In this document: piece by piece, positions 19,344 through 30,045 of the stretch
Layout of the letters: each line of letters opens with the position of its first letter
Position numbering within the stretch: the first letter of the stretch is position 1
DNA from: Xaviernesmea oryzae
GTDB taxonomy: Bacteria; Pseudomonadota; Alphaproteobacteria; Rhizobiales; Rhizobiaceae
Assembly: GCF_900177415.1 (NCBI RefSeq)
Contig: NZ_FXAF01000006.1
Span: forward strand, 129,001 to 193,000
Length of the DNA stretch: 64,000 nucleotides
Direction: 5' to 3'
Translations under genes and position numbers: made by a program
Notes under the pieces: generated by a model
Databases searched by the model: none
Told to the model about the DNA's origin: nothing
What the model saw: the letters and a program-made list of their open reading frames with translations, nothing else

Positions 19344-20458
19344 CCGGCAGTTTCGCGGATTTCACGCTTCGGCCGGTTCCCTTTTCCGACCTTGCGGGGT
19401 GGGAGAACGACGACCCTGCTGCGCTCTTTGCCGGTCTGCGGGCCTGCCTGGAGCATATCCGCAAGGTCAAGCCTTACCGCATGGGCTCGCTCGGCCTGAC
19501 GGCGGACGAGCTTGCCGATTTCATAGAAGACGTTGGCGATGCGCCGGCGGATCCTGCGTCTGCCCGCGCCCTCTTCGAAGACCGTTGTACGCCGTTCCTC
19601 ATCTCCCGTGCTGACGGCCGGCGCGGCTTCGTCACTGCCTTCTACGAACCCGAGGTCGAGGTTTCGGAGACCCGCGACGCAGTCTGGGCCTACCCCTTCT
19701 ATTATCGCCCGGACGATCTCGTCGATCTCGATGAAACGAACCGGCCGGCCGGGATGGACTCCGGCTACATGTTCGCGCGCCTTACGCCTGATGGCATCGT
19801 GCCCTATCCGGATCGCGGCGAGATCGATCGCGGCTTTCTCGAGGGCAGGGGTCTGGAGATCGCCTATGCGAAATCGAAGATCGATGTCTTCTTCACTCAC
19901 GTGCAGGGCGCGGCGCGGCTGAAGTATCCCGACGGAAGAGTGCGGCGGATCACCTATGCGGCCAAGGCCGGCCATCCTTTCTCTCCGGTCGGCAAGCTCC
20001 TGATCGATCGCGGCGAGATCGATCCTGCGGAGATTTCCATGCAGAGCATCCGCGCCTGGCTCGCCCGGAATCCGGCTAAGGTCGATGAAGTTCTCTGGCA
20101 CAATCGATCCTACATCTTCTTTCGCGATGCGGACGTTTCCGATCCGTCGCTCGGGCCCGTCGCCGCCGCCAAGGTGCCGCTGATTGCCGGCCGGTCGCTT
20201 GCCGTCGACCGGCAGGTCCACACCTTCGGCTTTCCCTTCTTCATCCGCTCCGAAAGCCTCACCCATCTGGATGGCGGAAAGCCGTTCGGGCGGCTGATGC
20301 TGGCGCTCGACACCGGTTCGGCGATCGTCGGTCCGGCGCGCGGCGATATCTTCACCGGTTCCGGCTTCGAGGCCGGAGAGCTCGCGGGGACGGTGCGCAA
20401 CGACGCGGATTTCTATATCCTCATCCCCAAGGCGGCAGCCAGCAGGTACGGCGGATGA
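19340..20458 (+). CDS. mltA: Membrane-bound lytic murein transglycosylase A
   Basis: 372 aa. It cleaves peptidoglycan glycan strands to 1,6-anhydro-muropeptides. The MltA barrel domain spans roughly residues 100-270 (FVTAFYEPEVEVS; GRGLEIAYAKSKIDVFFTHVQG). It is followed by a C-terminal 3D domain with LALDTGSAI, the aspartate motif characteristic of these enzymes. No convincing signal peptide or lipobox is visible from the ATG at 19340, so export would need a cryptic signal or an alternative start. Coupled by ATGA overlaps on both sides. Its products would feed the AmgK/MurU-type recycling genes at 41.7-44 kb. Confidence 0.9.
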   Translation: MTGSFADFTLRPVPFSDLAGWENDDPAALFAGLRACLEHIRKVKPYRMGSLGLTADELADFIEDVGDAPADPASARALFEDRCTPFLISRADGRRGFVTAFYEPEVEVSETRDAVWAYPFYYRPDDLVDLDETNRPAGMDSGYMFARLTPDGIVPYPDRGEIDRGFLEGRGLEIAYAKSKIDVFFTHVQGAARLKYPDGRVRRITYAAKAGHPFSPVGKLLIDRGEIDPAEISMQSIRAWLARNPAKVDEVLWHNRSYIFFRDADVSDPSLGPVAAAKVPLIAGRSLAVDRQVHTFGFPFFIRSESLTHLDGGKPFGRLMLALDTGSAIVGPARGDIFTGSGFEAGELAGTVRNDADFYILIPKAAASRYGG

Positions 20459-21063
20459 AGAGCGGTCGCAAACTCGATCCGGAAGAACGCATCCTTTGGG
20501 GCAAGGTGGCGAAATCCACCCGTGCGCTGCCGGGCCGGATGAAGGAGATTCTCGAATTCGAGGAAGAGGAGGCGGCAAAGCTTGCCGCTGAGGAAGCGGC
20601 GAAGCCGAAACCTGCTCCGGCGCCGGAAAGCCAGCCTGCGGAGATTGCGGCTCCGAAGGCGAGGAAACCCGGCGGCTTTCACCATCCTCTCGAAAAGCCG
20701 GTGAAGAAAAAGCTCGCCAAGGGCCGCCTGCCGATCGAAGCGCGCCTTGATCTTCACGGCCTGTTCCAGTCGGAGGCACACGATCTCCTGCTCGATTTTC
20801 TGTTCAGGGCGCACGAGCGCGGGCTTCGCCACGTGCTTGTCATAACGGGCAAGGGCAGCTCGATGGGCAGTGAAGGCGCTCTCCGCCGGGCGGTTCCGCT
20901 CTGGTTCTCCAAGGCGGAGTTCCGCTTCCTGATCTCGTCTTATGAATGGGCCGCGCGGCATCACGGCGGCGAAGGCGCCATGTATGTGCGGCTCGCCCGC
21001 AGCCCCAGGGACAATCGGGGAGGTCGGGCCCGGGAAGATTGGGGTCGAGAGGAATGGGAATGA
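20455..21063 (+). CDS. Smr/MutS2-type domain protein
   Basis: 202 aa. The N-terminal half is charged and rich in Ala, Glu, Lys and Pro (residues 35-70). The C-terminal Smr domain carries LDLHG at 98-102 and VLVITGKGSS, the two hallmarks of the fold. Smr domains occur in nucleases acting on DNA or RNA; stand-alone bacterial forms such as SmrB act on collided ribosomes in E. coli. This protein is shorter and its target is unknown. It overlaps mltA and the following HTH gene through ATGA junctions. Confidence 0.88.
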   Translation: MKSGRKLDPEERILWGKVAKSTRALPGRMKEILEFEEEEAAKLAAEEAAKPKPAPAPESQPAEIAAPKARKPGGFHHPLEKPVKKKLAKGRLPIEARLDLHGLFQSEAHDLLLDFLFRAHERGLRHVLVITGKGSSMGSEGALRRAVPLWFSKAEFRFLISSYEWAARHHGGEGAMYVRLARSPRDNRGGRAREDWGREEWE

Positions 21064-21425
21064 CGCCTTTCGGTCAGGCACTCAGGGAGCTTCGCCGGCG
21101 CAAGGGCGTCACCCAGCGCAAGCTCGCGGAGGCGATCGGCGTCACGCCGGCCTATCTCTCCGCTTTGGAGCATGGCCGGCGCGGCAGGCCGACCTTCGAG
21201 CTTCTTCAGCGGATCGCCGGCTATTTCAACGTTATCTGGGATGAAGCAGAGGAATTGTTCCGCCTTGCGGATGCATCCCGGCCGAAAGTGGTGCTGGATA
21301 CGTCGGGTCTTCCGGCCGCATATACGGCCTTCGCCAATCGTCTCGCGCAAGGGATTCGCACTTTGCCGCCGGACGTGATAGAAGAAATGGACACGCTGCT
21401 GAAGAAAAGCCGTCTTTCCGGTTAA
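21060..21425 (+). CDS. Small XRE-family transcriptional regulator
   Basis: 121 aa. An N-terminal helix-turn-helix of the Cro/C1 type (residues 5-60) reads FGQALRELRRRKGVTQRKLA followed by VTPAYLSALEHGRRGRP. The C terminus lacks a recognised sensor domain. The ATG at 21060 overlaps the smr stop (ATGA) and is preceded by GAGAGG; an in-frame ATG at 21054 is also possible. It is the last gene of the Tim44-mltA-smr operon. The coupling suggests it senses or controls something tied to those genes, but the target is not evident. Confidence 0.87.
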   Translation: MTPFGQALRELRRRKGVTQRKLAEAIGVTPAYLSALEHGRRGRPTFELLQRIAGYFNVIWDEAEELFRLADASRPKVVLDTSGLPAAYTAFANRLAQGIRTLPPDVIEEMDTLLKKSRLSG

Positions 21426-21523
21426 ATTCGGCACGCATCCACGGCTTTCCTGCCGCTTTCACAGGGCTCAACCTTTAGAAACCGCCCCGATTTCCCTATA
21501 TCTAAGGGTGGAATGGCCGGTGA

Positions 21524-23998
<2,475 letters not shown>

Positions 23999-24022
23999 CG
24001 CCTTGAGCATTCCAGGCCGGAG

Positions 24023-24057
24023 AAAGCGGCGGCTCCCTGCGGACCGCCGCTTTTATT
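24023..24057 (+). terminator. Terminator after gyrB
   Basis: AAAGCGGCGG (24023-24032) pairs with CCGCCGCTTT (24044-24053), a 10-bp stem with an 11-base loop, followed by a T-rich tail TTATTTG. Confidence 0.8.
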
Positions 24058-24072
24058 TGTCCAGCCGAAAAA

Positions 24073-24088
24073 TGTTTCACGTGAATCT
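24073..24088. promoter_or_regulatory. parS-type ParB-binding site (pair, copy 1)
   Basis: TGTTTCACGTGAATCT matches 14 of 16 bases of parS. It lies between the gyrB terminator and the nitroreductase, 10.4 kb from the candidate origin. A second copy begins 29 bp further on. Confidence 0.85.
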
Positions 24089-24101
24089 TTCCTGTGGATA
24101 T

Positions 24102-24117
24102 GGATTCACGTGAAACA
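24102..24117. promoter_or_regulatory. parS-type ParB-binding site (pair, copy 2)
   Basis: GGATTCACGTGAAACA matches 14 of 16 bases of parS. Its centre is 29 bp from that of copy 1; this is the only pair in the window. Confidence 0.85.
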
Positions 24118-24140
24118 CTTTCGAAAGAACCGGCCGAACC

Positions 24141-24740
24141 TCAAGGTTCGCCGGTGAACTTCCCTTCGAAGGCGATCTCGGAAACCGGCTTCCGCTTGCT
24201 CGGCACTTCCCGTTCCCTGAGGGCGTCGGGCAGGGTGCTCTTGTCGGCGATCCGGCCGATCGCCGCCGCCGCCTCGACGCGATACCCTTCCGGAATGCCG
24301 AGCAACTCCACCGCCTTTTCCTTGTCGAACCCTTCCATGCCGTGCGCATGATAGCCGAGCTTCATCGCCTGGCAGATGACGGAGAACCAGGCCGCACCCG
24401 TATCGTAGGAATGGGTATAGGCGAGCTTCCGTTCGCCGTCCTTGGAAACCCGGTAGGTCTTCGAGACGACAAACATCAGCGCCGCCGCACTTTTCGCCCA
24501 GCGCTGGTTTCCGGGGCTCAGGATGTCGACGAGGACGGGAAAGGCAGGCGTTCCGCGCAGGGCATAGACGAAGCGCCAGGGCTGGTTATTGCCGGAGGAG
24601 GGCGCCCAATGGGCTGCATCCAGTATGGTCAGCATCGTCTCCGGGGTGATCGTCTCGTCGGTGAATGCGCGCGGCGACCAGCGGTCGAGGAAAAAGACGT
24701 CGATCGGGAATTCCGAGTCGCGGGTATTGCTGCTGGTCAT
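24141..24740 (-). CDS. Nitroreductase-family protein
   Basis: 199 aa FMN-dependent oxidoreductase. The N-terminal RWSPRAF and the AAHWAPSSGNNQPWRFVYA block form the flavin-binding part, and the C-terminal LGIPEGYRVEAAAAIG is the usual second flavin contact. Substrates in this broad family include nitroaromatics, quinones and flavins; none can be chosen from sequence. It stands alone, antisense to its neighbours, between the parS pair and the FAH-family gene. Confidence 0.9.
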   Translation of the reverse strand: MTSSNTRDSEFPIDVFFLDRWSPRAFTDETITPETMLTILDAAHWAPSSGNNQPWRFVYALRGTPAFPVLVDILSPGNQRWAKSAAALMFVVSKTYRVSKDGERKLAYTHSYDTGAAWFSVICQAMKLGYHAHGMEGFDKEKAVELLGIPEGYRVEAAAAIGRIADKSTLPDALREREVPSKRKPVSEIAFEGKFTGEP

Positions 24741-24897
24741 GGCATCCTCTTGAAATCACTGTTGCCGATCTGGCCGGAAGGAAAAGAATAGGCCGGTTTG
24801 TCCCATTGGCAACACGCTTCGTTCCCGATGCAAAACGGGGGTGACAAGCCGGGAGGCTTGCTCCATAAAACTCACCGACCAAGTGGAGGGATATCCT

Positions 24898-25740
24898 TTG
24901 AAATTGATGCGCGTTGGCGAGCCGGGCCATGAAAAGCCGGCAATTCTGGACGGCAAGGGCAAGATCCGCGATCTTTCGGGCCATGTGGCCGATATCGCCG
25001 GCACGGCCATTTCTTCGGAAGGCCTGGCGAAGATTGCCGCTCTCGATCCGGAAACCCTGCCTGAACTGCAGCCGGTCCGCATCGGCCCCTGCGTCGCCGG
25101 CACCGGCAAGTTCATCTGCATCGGTCTCAACTATTCCGATCACGCCGCCGAAACGGGCGCCACCGTTCCGCCGGAACCGATCATCTTCATGAAGGCGACG
25201 TCGGCCATCTGCGGCCCGAACGACGACGTGGTCATTCCGCGCGGCTCCGTGAAGACCGACTGGGAAGTCGAGCTCGGCGTCGTCATCGGCAAGACCGCGA
25301 AATATGTCTCCGAAGCCAATGCCCTGGACTATGTTGCCGGCTACTGCCTGACCAACGACGTTTCCGAACGCGCCTTCCAGGCGGAACGTTCCGGTCAGTG
25401 GACCAAGGGCAAGTCCTGCGATACGTTCGGCCCGATCGGTCCCTGGCTCGTCACGAAGGACGAGGTTGCCGACCCGCAGAACCTCGGCATGTGGCTCACC
25501 GTCAACGGCGAGAAGATGCAGAACGGCTCGTCCCGCACCATGGTCTACGGCGTCCGTTATCTCGTCTCCTATCTCAGCCAGTTCATGTCGCTGCATCCGG
25601 GCGACATCATCTCCACCGGCACCCCGCCGGGTGTCGGTCTCGGCATGAAGCCGCCCCGTTATCTCAAGGCCGGCGATGTCGTCGAACTCGGCATCGAAGG
25701 CCTCGGCACGCAGCGCCAGACTTTCGTCGCCGACGTCTGA
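24898..25740 (+). CDS. Fumarylacetoacetate hydrolase (FAH)-family protein
   Basis: 280 aa. FAH-fold metal-dependent hydrolase/decarboxylase closest in style to ureidoglycolate lyase and oxaloacetate-decarboxylase-like members. The metal-site block DWEVELGVVIGKTAKYV and CLTNDVSERAFQAER are present, and the C terminus has the STGTPPGVGLGMKPP loop. The start is a TTG at 24898, set by GGAGG eight bases upstream; the peptide then reads (M)KLMRVGEPGHEKPAILD, the usual rhizobial N terminus. Its substrate is unknown, with no catabolic neighbours to indicate it. Confidence 0.9.
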   Translation: MKLMRVGEPGHEKPAILDGKGKIRDLSGHVADIAGTAISSEGLAKIAALDPETLPELQPVRIGPCVAGTGKFICIGLNYSDHAAETGATVPPEPIIFMKATSAICGPNDDVVIPRGSVKTDWEVELGVVIGKTAKYVSEANALDYVAGYCLTNDVSERAFQAERSGQWTKGKSCDTFGPIGPWLVTKDEVADPQNLGMWLTVNGEKMQNGSSRTMVYGVRYLVSYLSQFMSLHPGDIISTGTPPGVGLGMKPPRYLKAGDVVELGIEGLGTQRQTFVADV

Positions 25741-25778
25741 ACCGGAAGCCGCCGACCACCAGTCATCAAAATGGTGAG

Positions 25779-25810
25779 AGGACCCGTGCCTGAGACGGAC
25801 ATGGGTCCTT
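25779..25810 (+). terminator. Terminator-like hairpin after the FAH-family gene
   Basis: AGGACCCGTG (25779-25788) pairs with CATGGGTCCT (25800-25809), a 10-bp stem with one G-T pair and an 11-base loop. There is no T-run, so intrinsic activity is doubtful. The rest of the 294-bp gap up to phaZ holds no gene; it has an AT-richer stretch at 25830-25960 likely to carry the phaZ promoter. Confidence 0.45.
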
Positions 25811-26034
25811 GACCACCCTTGGAAGACGGAACTTTAAGCCTTGAATGTCATTGTAAGGATACCAGATGAACTGGGCGTCCACCTGATTTCTTTCCTCGGC
25901 AAATCCGGCCGGTATTTCCTCATATGTTGCACCGCAGTAAAAAAGTGCTAGCTTATCCCGCAATTGCTGCTGAACCGATCGGTTCGATATCTCCGTCGAA
26001 CGCGCTGTCGGAAATCACGAGAGGTGGCACGTCG

Positions 26035-27318
26035 ATGTTCTATCAATTCTACGAGATGAATCACGCGGCCATGGCGCCGTTCCGCGCTGCGGCGGATGCG
26101 ATGCGCTTCTTCTACGCCAATCCGCTCAATCCCGTGTCGCAGACCGAATTCGGCCGCACGCTGTCGGCAAGCCTCGAAGTCTTCGAGCGCGTGACGCGCC
26201 GCTACGGCAAGCCGGAATTCGGTCTTCCCGAGACCGTAGTGGATGGCCGGACGGTGGCGGTCACGGAAGAGGTCGTCTGGAAAAAGCCCTTCTGCGATCT
26301 CCTGCATTTCCGCCGCGACCTGCCGGCCGGCCGGGCGGCGGACCAGAAGATCCTGATCGTGGCGCCGATGTCGGGCCATTATGCGACGCTGCTGCGCGGC
26401 ACGGTCGAGGCGCTTCTCCCCCATGCGGACGTCTACATCACGGATTGGATCGACGCCCGCATGGTGCCGGTCACCGACGGCCGTTTCGACCTCGACGACT
26501 ACATCGATTACGTCATCGAAATGCTGCATGTCATCGGCGCCGGCACCCATGTCATCGGCGTCTGTCAGCCCTCTGTTCCGGTTCTGGCCGCGGTGGCGGT
26601 GATGGAATCGCAGCGGGATTCGATGCTTCCGGCCTCGATGATCCTCATGGGCGGCCCGATCGACACCCGCATCAATCCGACGGCCGTCAATCGGCTCGCG
26701 GAGGAACACCCGCTCGAATGGTTCCGCGATAACGTCGTCATGAACGTGCCCTGGCCGCATCCGGGCTTCATGCGCCGCGTCTATCCGGGTTTCCTGCAAC
26801 TGTCCGGTTTCATGTCGATGAACCTCGACCGGCACCTGATCGCCCATAAGGAATTCTTCGAACACCTGGTCCAGAACGACGGCGAGTCCGCCGAAAAACA
26901 CCGCGACTTTTACGACGAATACCTGGCGGTCATGGACCTGACCGAGGAATTCTATCTCCAGACGGTCGATACGGTCTTCATCAGGCATTCCCTGCCGAAG
27001 GGCGAGATGATGCACCGGGTCACGCCGGTCGATACCAAGGCGATCCGCCATGTGGCGCTGCTGACGATCGAAGGCGAGAACGACGATATCTCCGGTCTCG
27101 GCCAGACCAGGGCGGCGCAGACCATCTGCCCGAACATCCCGGACGACATGCGCATGCATTACATGCAGCCCGATGTCGGCCATTACGGCGTCTTCAACGG
27201 CTCGCGTTTCCGCCGCGAGATCGCCCCGCGCATCGTTGCATTCACCCAAAAGCATGCCAAGGCGCCGGCCAGGAAAACCCCGGTCAAGCGGGTCATCAAG
27301 GGCGGCAAGGCGGGCTGA
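26035..27318 (+). CDS. phaZ: Intracellular polyhydroxybutyrate depolymerase
   Basis: 427 aa. It degrades stored poly-3-hydroxybutyrate granules in the cytoplasm. The lipase-like box is HVIGVCQPS with a cysteine nucleophile, C177, as in PhaZ1-type intracellular depolymerases that use Cys instead of Ser. ITDWIDARMVP and the C-terminal PDVGHYGVFNGSRFR supply the Asp and His region. The ATG at 26035 follows GAGAGGTGG and begins MFYQFYEMNHAAMAPFR, the conserved opening; an in-frame ATG at 25924 gives an unsupported extension. No phaC or phasin gene is in the window. Confidence 0.93.
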   Translation: MFYQFYEMNHAAMAPFRAAADAMRFFYANPLNPVSQTEFGRTLSASLEVFERVTRRYGKPEFGLPETVVDGRTVAVTEEVVWKKPFCDLLHFRRDLPAGRAADQKILIVAPMSGHYATLLRGTVEALLPHADVYITDWIDARMVPVTDGRFDLDDYIDYVIEMLHVIGAGTHVIGVCQPSVPVLAAVAVMESQRDSMLPASMILMGGPIDTRINPTAVNRLAEEHPLEWFRDNVVMNVPWPHPGFMRRVYPGFLQLSGFMSMNLDRHLIAHKEFFEHLVQNDGESAEKHRDFYDEYLAVMDLTEEFYLQTVDTVFIRHSLPKGEMMHRVTPVDTKAIRHVALLTIEGENDDISGLGQTRAAQTICPNIPDDMRMHYMQPDVGHYGVFNGSRFRREIAPRIVAFTQKHAKAPARKTPVKRVIKGGKAG

Positions 27319-27465
27319 GCCGGTCCGCATTGCGAATTCCGGCTTATATTTCAGCATTTTCCCCGATTTAATGTTCCGTCTTCTTGAAGGCGGATCATGG
27401 TCTCACCAAATCGGATTCAGTCGGGCTGGCACAAGGGCCACCCGCAGAAAACTAGGGTGTGACCT

Positions 27466-27888
27466 ATGAACCAGTCAGCATTGATTCGTCCGGATTGGAC
27501 GCCGGCCACCATCGCTCTCATGGTGCTCGGTTTCGTGGTCTTCTGGCCTCTGGGCCTGGCCATGCTCGCCTATATCCTCTTCGGAGAAAGGCTCCGCGGC
27601 TTCAAGCGCGATGCGAACGATCGCGCCGATCGCATGTTCGCCGGCTGCCGCCGTGCGGGCCGCCGCTACAACACGCATTTCTCCACCGGCAACGTCGCCT
27701 TCGACGACTGGCGCAAGGCCGAGCTTGAGCGCCTCGAAGAAGAGCGCCGCAAGCTCGACGAAATGCGCGAAGAGTTCGACAACTACGTCCGCGAGCTCCG
27801 CCGCGCCAAGGACCAGGAAGAATTCGACCGCTTCATGCGTGAGCGCAAGAACGGTTCCTCCGGGCAGAACCCGGTCGTGGACCTCTAA
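27466..27888 (+). CDS. DUF2852 membrane-anchored protein
   Basis: 140 aa of unknown function. An N-terminal WTPATIALMVLGFVVFWPLG hydrophobic segment (about residues 11-40) is followed by a long charged helix rich in Glu, Arg and Lys (about 80-130), probably coiled coil. DUF2852 proteins are widespread in alphaproteobacteria. It has its own promoter-sized upstream gap (147 bp) and ends at a parS-type site plus a strong terminator, so it is probably monocistronic. Confidence 0.87.
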   Translation: MNQSALIRPDWTPATIALMVLGFVVFWPLGLAMLAYILFGERLRGFKRDANDRADRMFAGCRRAGRRYNTHFSTGNVAFDDWRKAELERLEEERRKLDEMREEFDNYVRELRRAKDQEEFDRFMRERKNGSSGQNPVVDL

Positions 27889-27898
27889 CGGACGGCTT

Positions 27899-27914
27899 GG
27901 ATTCACGTGAAACG
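27899..27914. promoter_or_regulatory. parS-type ParB-binding site after the DUF2852 gene
   Basis: GGATTCACGTGAAACG has the full TTCACGTGAA core and matches 13 of 16 bases of parS. It sits between the stop codon and the terminator, 14.2 kb from the candidate origin. Confidence 0.78.
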
Positions 27915-27923
27915 TGGTCATGG

Positions 27924-27952
27924 GCCGGCGTCTTTCGGACGCCGGCTTTTTT
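27924..27952 (+). terminator. Terminator after the DUF2852 gene
   Basis: GCCGGCGTC (27924-27932) and GACGCCGGC (27938-27946) form a perfect 9-bp stem with a TTTCG loop, followed by six Ts. A textbook intrinsic terminator. Confidence 0.92.
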
Positions 27953-27980
27953 ATGCTCGGGAATCGGCTAGAAAGGGTTC

Positions 27981-28742
27981 ATGTTCGCGCTTCTGAAAAA
28001 GCCTGTCCGTTCGAAATCGAGACCGCTCGAAACGGTGAAGCGCACCCTTCATGTCGGCGATCGGGCGATGCCCCTGACGATCAGGGAAAACCGCCGCGCC
28101 ACTCGCATCACGCTCAGGATCGAGCCGGGCGGCCGGGCGCTCAACCTCACGGTGCCGGCGGGGCTGCGAAGCCGGGAGATCGACGATTTCCTCGACCGGC
28201 ATCAGGGCTGGCTGCTGACCAAGCTCGCTAAGTTCTCGACCGACAACCCGATCCGCCCCGATGGCCGCATCCCCTTCCGCGGCGTGCCTCATCGCATCGA
28301 GCATACCGGCACCCTGCGCGGGCTGACCGAGGCGGTGGTGATCGACGGCGAACCGGTATTGCGGGTCAGCGGCCTCGAGGACCACATGGGCCGGCGGCTC
28401 TCCGCTTTCCTCAAGAAGGAGGCGCGCAAGGATCTCGAGGTCCTGGTCGCCCGCCATGCTGCCGCCATCCGCAAGCCTGTCGCCTCCATCGCCATGAAGG
28501 ATACCCGCAGCCGCTGGGGTTCCTGCTCCTGGGATGGAAACCTGAGCTTTTCCTGGCGCATCGTCATGGCGCCGCCGCTGGTCATCGATTATCTCGCTGC
28601 CCACGAGGTGGCGCATCTCAGGGAGATGAACCACGGCCCGAAATTCTGGGCGCTCTGCCGGGAACTCTGCCCGCGCATGGAAGAAGCCCGCAAATGGCTC
28701 AGGCAGCACGGCTCGCAACTGCACGCGATCGACTTTGAGTGA
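27981..28742 (+). CDS. YgjP-type zinc metallopeptidase (DUF45/SprT-like)
   Basis: 253 aa. The zinc site HEVAHLREMNHGPKFW places His208, Glu209 and His212, with the third ligand probably His218, a WLM/SprT-like arrangement. The upstream DTRSRWGSCSWDGNLSFSWR block is the other DUF45 signature. Physiological substrates are unknown. No signal peptide, so it is cytoplasmic. The gene stands alone after a strong terminator and before a 636-bp gene-free stretch. Confidence 0.9.
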   Translation: MFALLKKPVRSKSRPLETVKRTLHVGDRAMPLTIRENRRATRITLRIEPGGRALNLTVPAGLRSREIDDFLDRHQGWLLTKLAKFSTDNPIRPDGRIPFRGVPHRIEHTGTLRGLTEAVVIDGEPVLRVSGLEDHMGRRLSAFLKKEARKDLEVLVARHAAAIRKPVASIAMKDTRSRWGSCSWDGNLSFSWRIVMAPPLVIDYLAAHEVAHLREMNHGPKFWALCRELCPRMEEARKWLRQHGSQLHAIDFE

Positions 28743-28817
28743 AGATCACAAGCGGCATGGCCTTCCCATCAAGGCAATGGCTCGCCGACCTGTACCGCAG
28801 TTGTTTGAGGAAGCCCG

Positions 28818-28874
28818 CGCCCCCATCCGATCTCCCCCCTTGTGGGGGAGATGCCCGGCAGGGCAGAGGGGGGT
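28818..28874. repeat. REP-like palindromic element
   Basis: TCTCCCCC (28831-28838) pairs with GGGGGAGA (28844-28851) around a CTTGT loop. A second small hairpin GCCC-GGCA-GGGC follows (28853-28864), and outer CCCCC / GGGGGG arms can close the structure. I recognise this C-rich/G-rich double hairpin as a common dispersed intergenic repeat in rhizobial genomes. Only one copy is in the window, so its repetitive nature here comes from prior knowledge. Confidence 0.7.
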
Positions 28875-29191
28875 ACCACAAGCCAAATCAATGCCTTGAA
28901 AAAAACCGCCAGAAAAAACTCCCTCCGTTCATCCCCGCCCCTCAAACCCGTGCCATCATTTCCCCGTTCCGTTTCGGCTACACCGGTTCAAGCATCGCCG
29001 GCGAGACGGGACCGGTGCCCTGGCGGTCTGCCGTTGATGCAGGCGGGCCATCAGGGGCTGCGCAGAAAATGGTCCCCTTCTCGCCTCAAGGCGGGGCGTG
29101 CGTGTGTCGCACACAACCCGGCTGGCATCCGCAAGGACGTAAGACCAGACCGCCGCAGAGGGACCGGAGTTGCGCGGAAAAACTGACCGAA

Positions 29192-29248
29192 CGGGACACG
29201 TCGCGTGTCACATATAAAAAATCAATACGAGGCACACGACGTGTCCCG
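29192..29248. repeat. Inverted repeat with AT-rich spacer upstream of trpF
   Basis: CGGGACACGTCGCGTG (29192-29207) and CACACGACGTGTCCCG (29233-29248) are complementary at 15 of 16 positions around a 25-base spacer containing ATATAAAAAAT. Each arm is itself a partial palindrome (ACACG...CGTGT). It could be a paired operator around a promoter or a large hairpin; no T-run follows on the plus strand. It ends 130 bp before trpF. Confidence 0.65.
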
Positions 29249-29378
29249 GCCGAAACAAGAAATACCGAGATCGCCAAGGGACGAGTCTGTGCGATCCCGC
29301 CATTAGTTTTTGGCTGAGTTCGTTTGGAAAAGAGGATTTGCCTCGACTCCGGCAAGATTTCGTGCCACTCCGCACGTC

Positions 29379-30035
29379 ATGAAACCTGACATCAAAATCT
29401 GCGGTTTGAAGACGCCGGAGGCTGTCGATCGCGCGGTGGCGCGGGGCGCCACGCATATCGGTTTCATCTTCTTCCCCAAGAGCCCGCGCAACATCCATCC
29501 GGATGTCGCCGGCGAGCTTGCCGACCGCGTTCGCGGCCGGGTGAAGATCGTCGCGGTGACCGTCGATGCCGATGACGAGGAACTCGACGACATCGTTTCT
29601 CTGCTGCGGCCGGATATCCTGCAGCTCCACGGCAATGAGAGCCCGGAACGGGTGCTGCATGTGAAGGCGCTTTACGGCCTGCCGGTCATGAAGGTGTTTT
29701 CGGTGCGGGAGGCCGGCGATCTCGGCCGCATCGACCCTTATATCGGCGTCGCTGACCGCTTCATGTTCGACGCCAAGGCGCCTAAAGGTTCGGAACTGCC
29801 CGGCGGCAATGGCGTTTCCTTCGACTGGAGTCTCATGGCTTCGCTTGACGAGAGCGTGGATTACATGCTTTCCGGAGGATTGAACAAGGATAATGTCGCT
29901 CTTGCGCTCGCGTCCACGAAGGCAAGGGGTATCGATACGTCGTCCGGCGTGGAAAGCGCGCCGGGCATCAAGGACCTTGGAATGATCGATGCGTTTTTCG
30001 ATGCCGTCGCAGCCGCGGGGCGCAAAAGCGTATGA
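29379..30035 (+). CDS. trpF: Phosphoribosylanthranilate isomerase
   Basis: 218 aa TIM barrel catalysing the Amadori rearrangement of phosphoribosylanthranilate to CdRP in tryptophan synthesis. It starts [16 protein letters not shown], with the catalytic cysteine in KICGL; the DILQLHGNE segment and a C-terminal LSGGL phosphate loop are intact. The ATG at 29379 is preferred to an in-frame ATG 69 bases upstream, which adds residues unlike the family. First gene of trpF-trpB-trpA-accD-folC; trpB starts 10 bp after its stop. The other trp genes are elsewhere, as usual in rhizobia. Confidence 0.95.
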   Translation: MKPDIKICGLKTPEAVDRAVARGATHIGFIFFPKSPRNIHPDVAGELADRVRGRVKIVAVTVDADDEELDDIVSLLRPDILQLHGNESPERVLHVKALYGLPVMKVFSVREAGDLGRIDPYIGVADRFMFDAKAPKGSELPGGNGVSFDWSLMASLDESVDYMLSGGLNKDNVALALASTKARGIDTSSGVESAPGIKDLGMIDAFFDAVAAAGRKSV

Positions 30036-30045
30036 GGAGTTGAGA

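Larger units (their letters stand above)
28743..29378. other. 636-bp gene-free interval before trpF
   Basis: The longest intergenic stretch in the window. It holds a REP-like palindromic element (28818-28874), a short GTGTGTCGCACAC palindrome (29100-29112) and a 16-bp inverted repeat around an AT-rich spacer (29192-29248). A 192-codon open frame crosses it but reads straight through the palindromes, is Pro/Arg-rich and resembles no family I know, so I do not call a gene. The trpF promoter presumably lies in its last 180 bp; I could not fix a -35/-10 pair. Confidence 0.6.

Noticed and set aside
28739-29317. 192-codon open frame in the ygjP-trpF gap
   Set aside because: It runs through the REP-like hairpins and the inverted repeat, is Pro/Arg-rich and matches no family I recognise.
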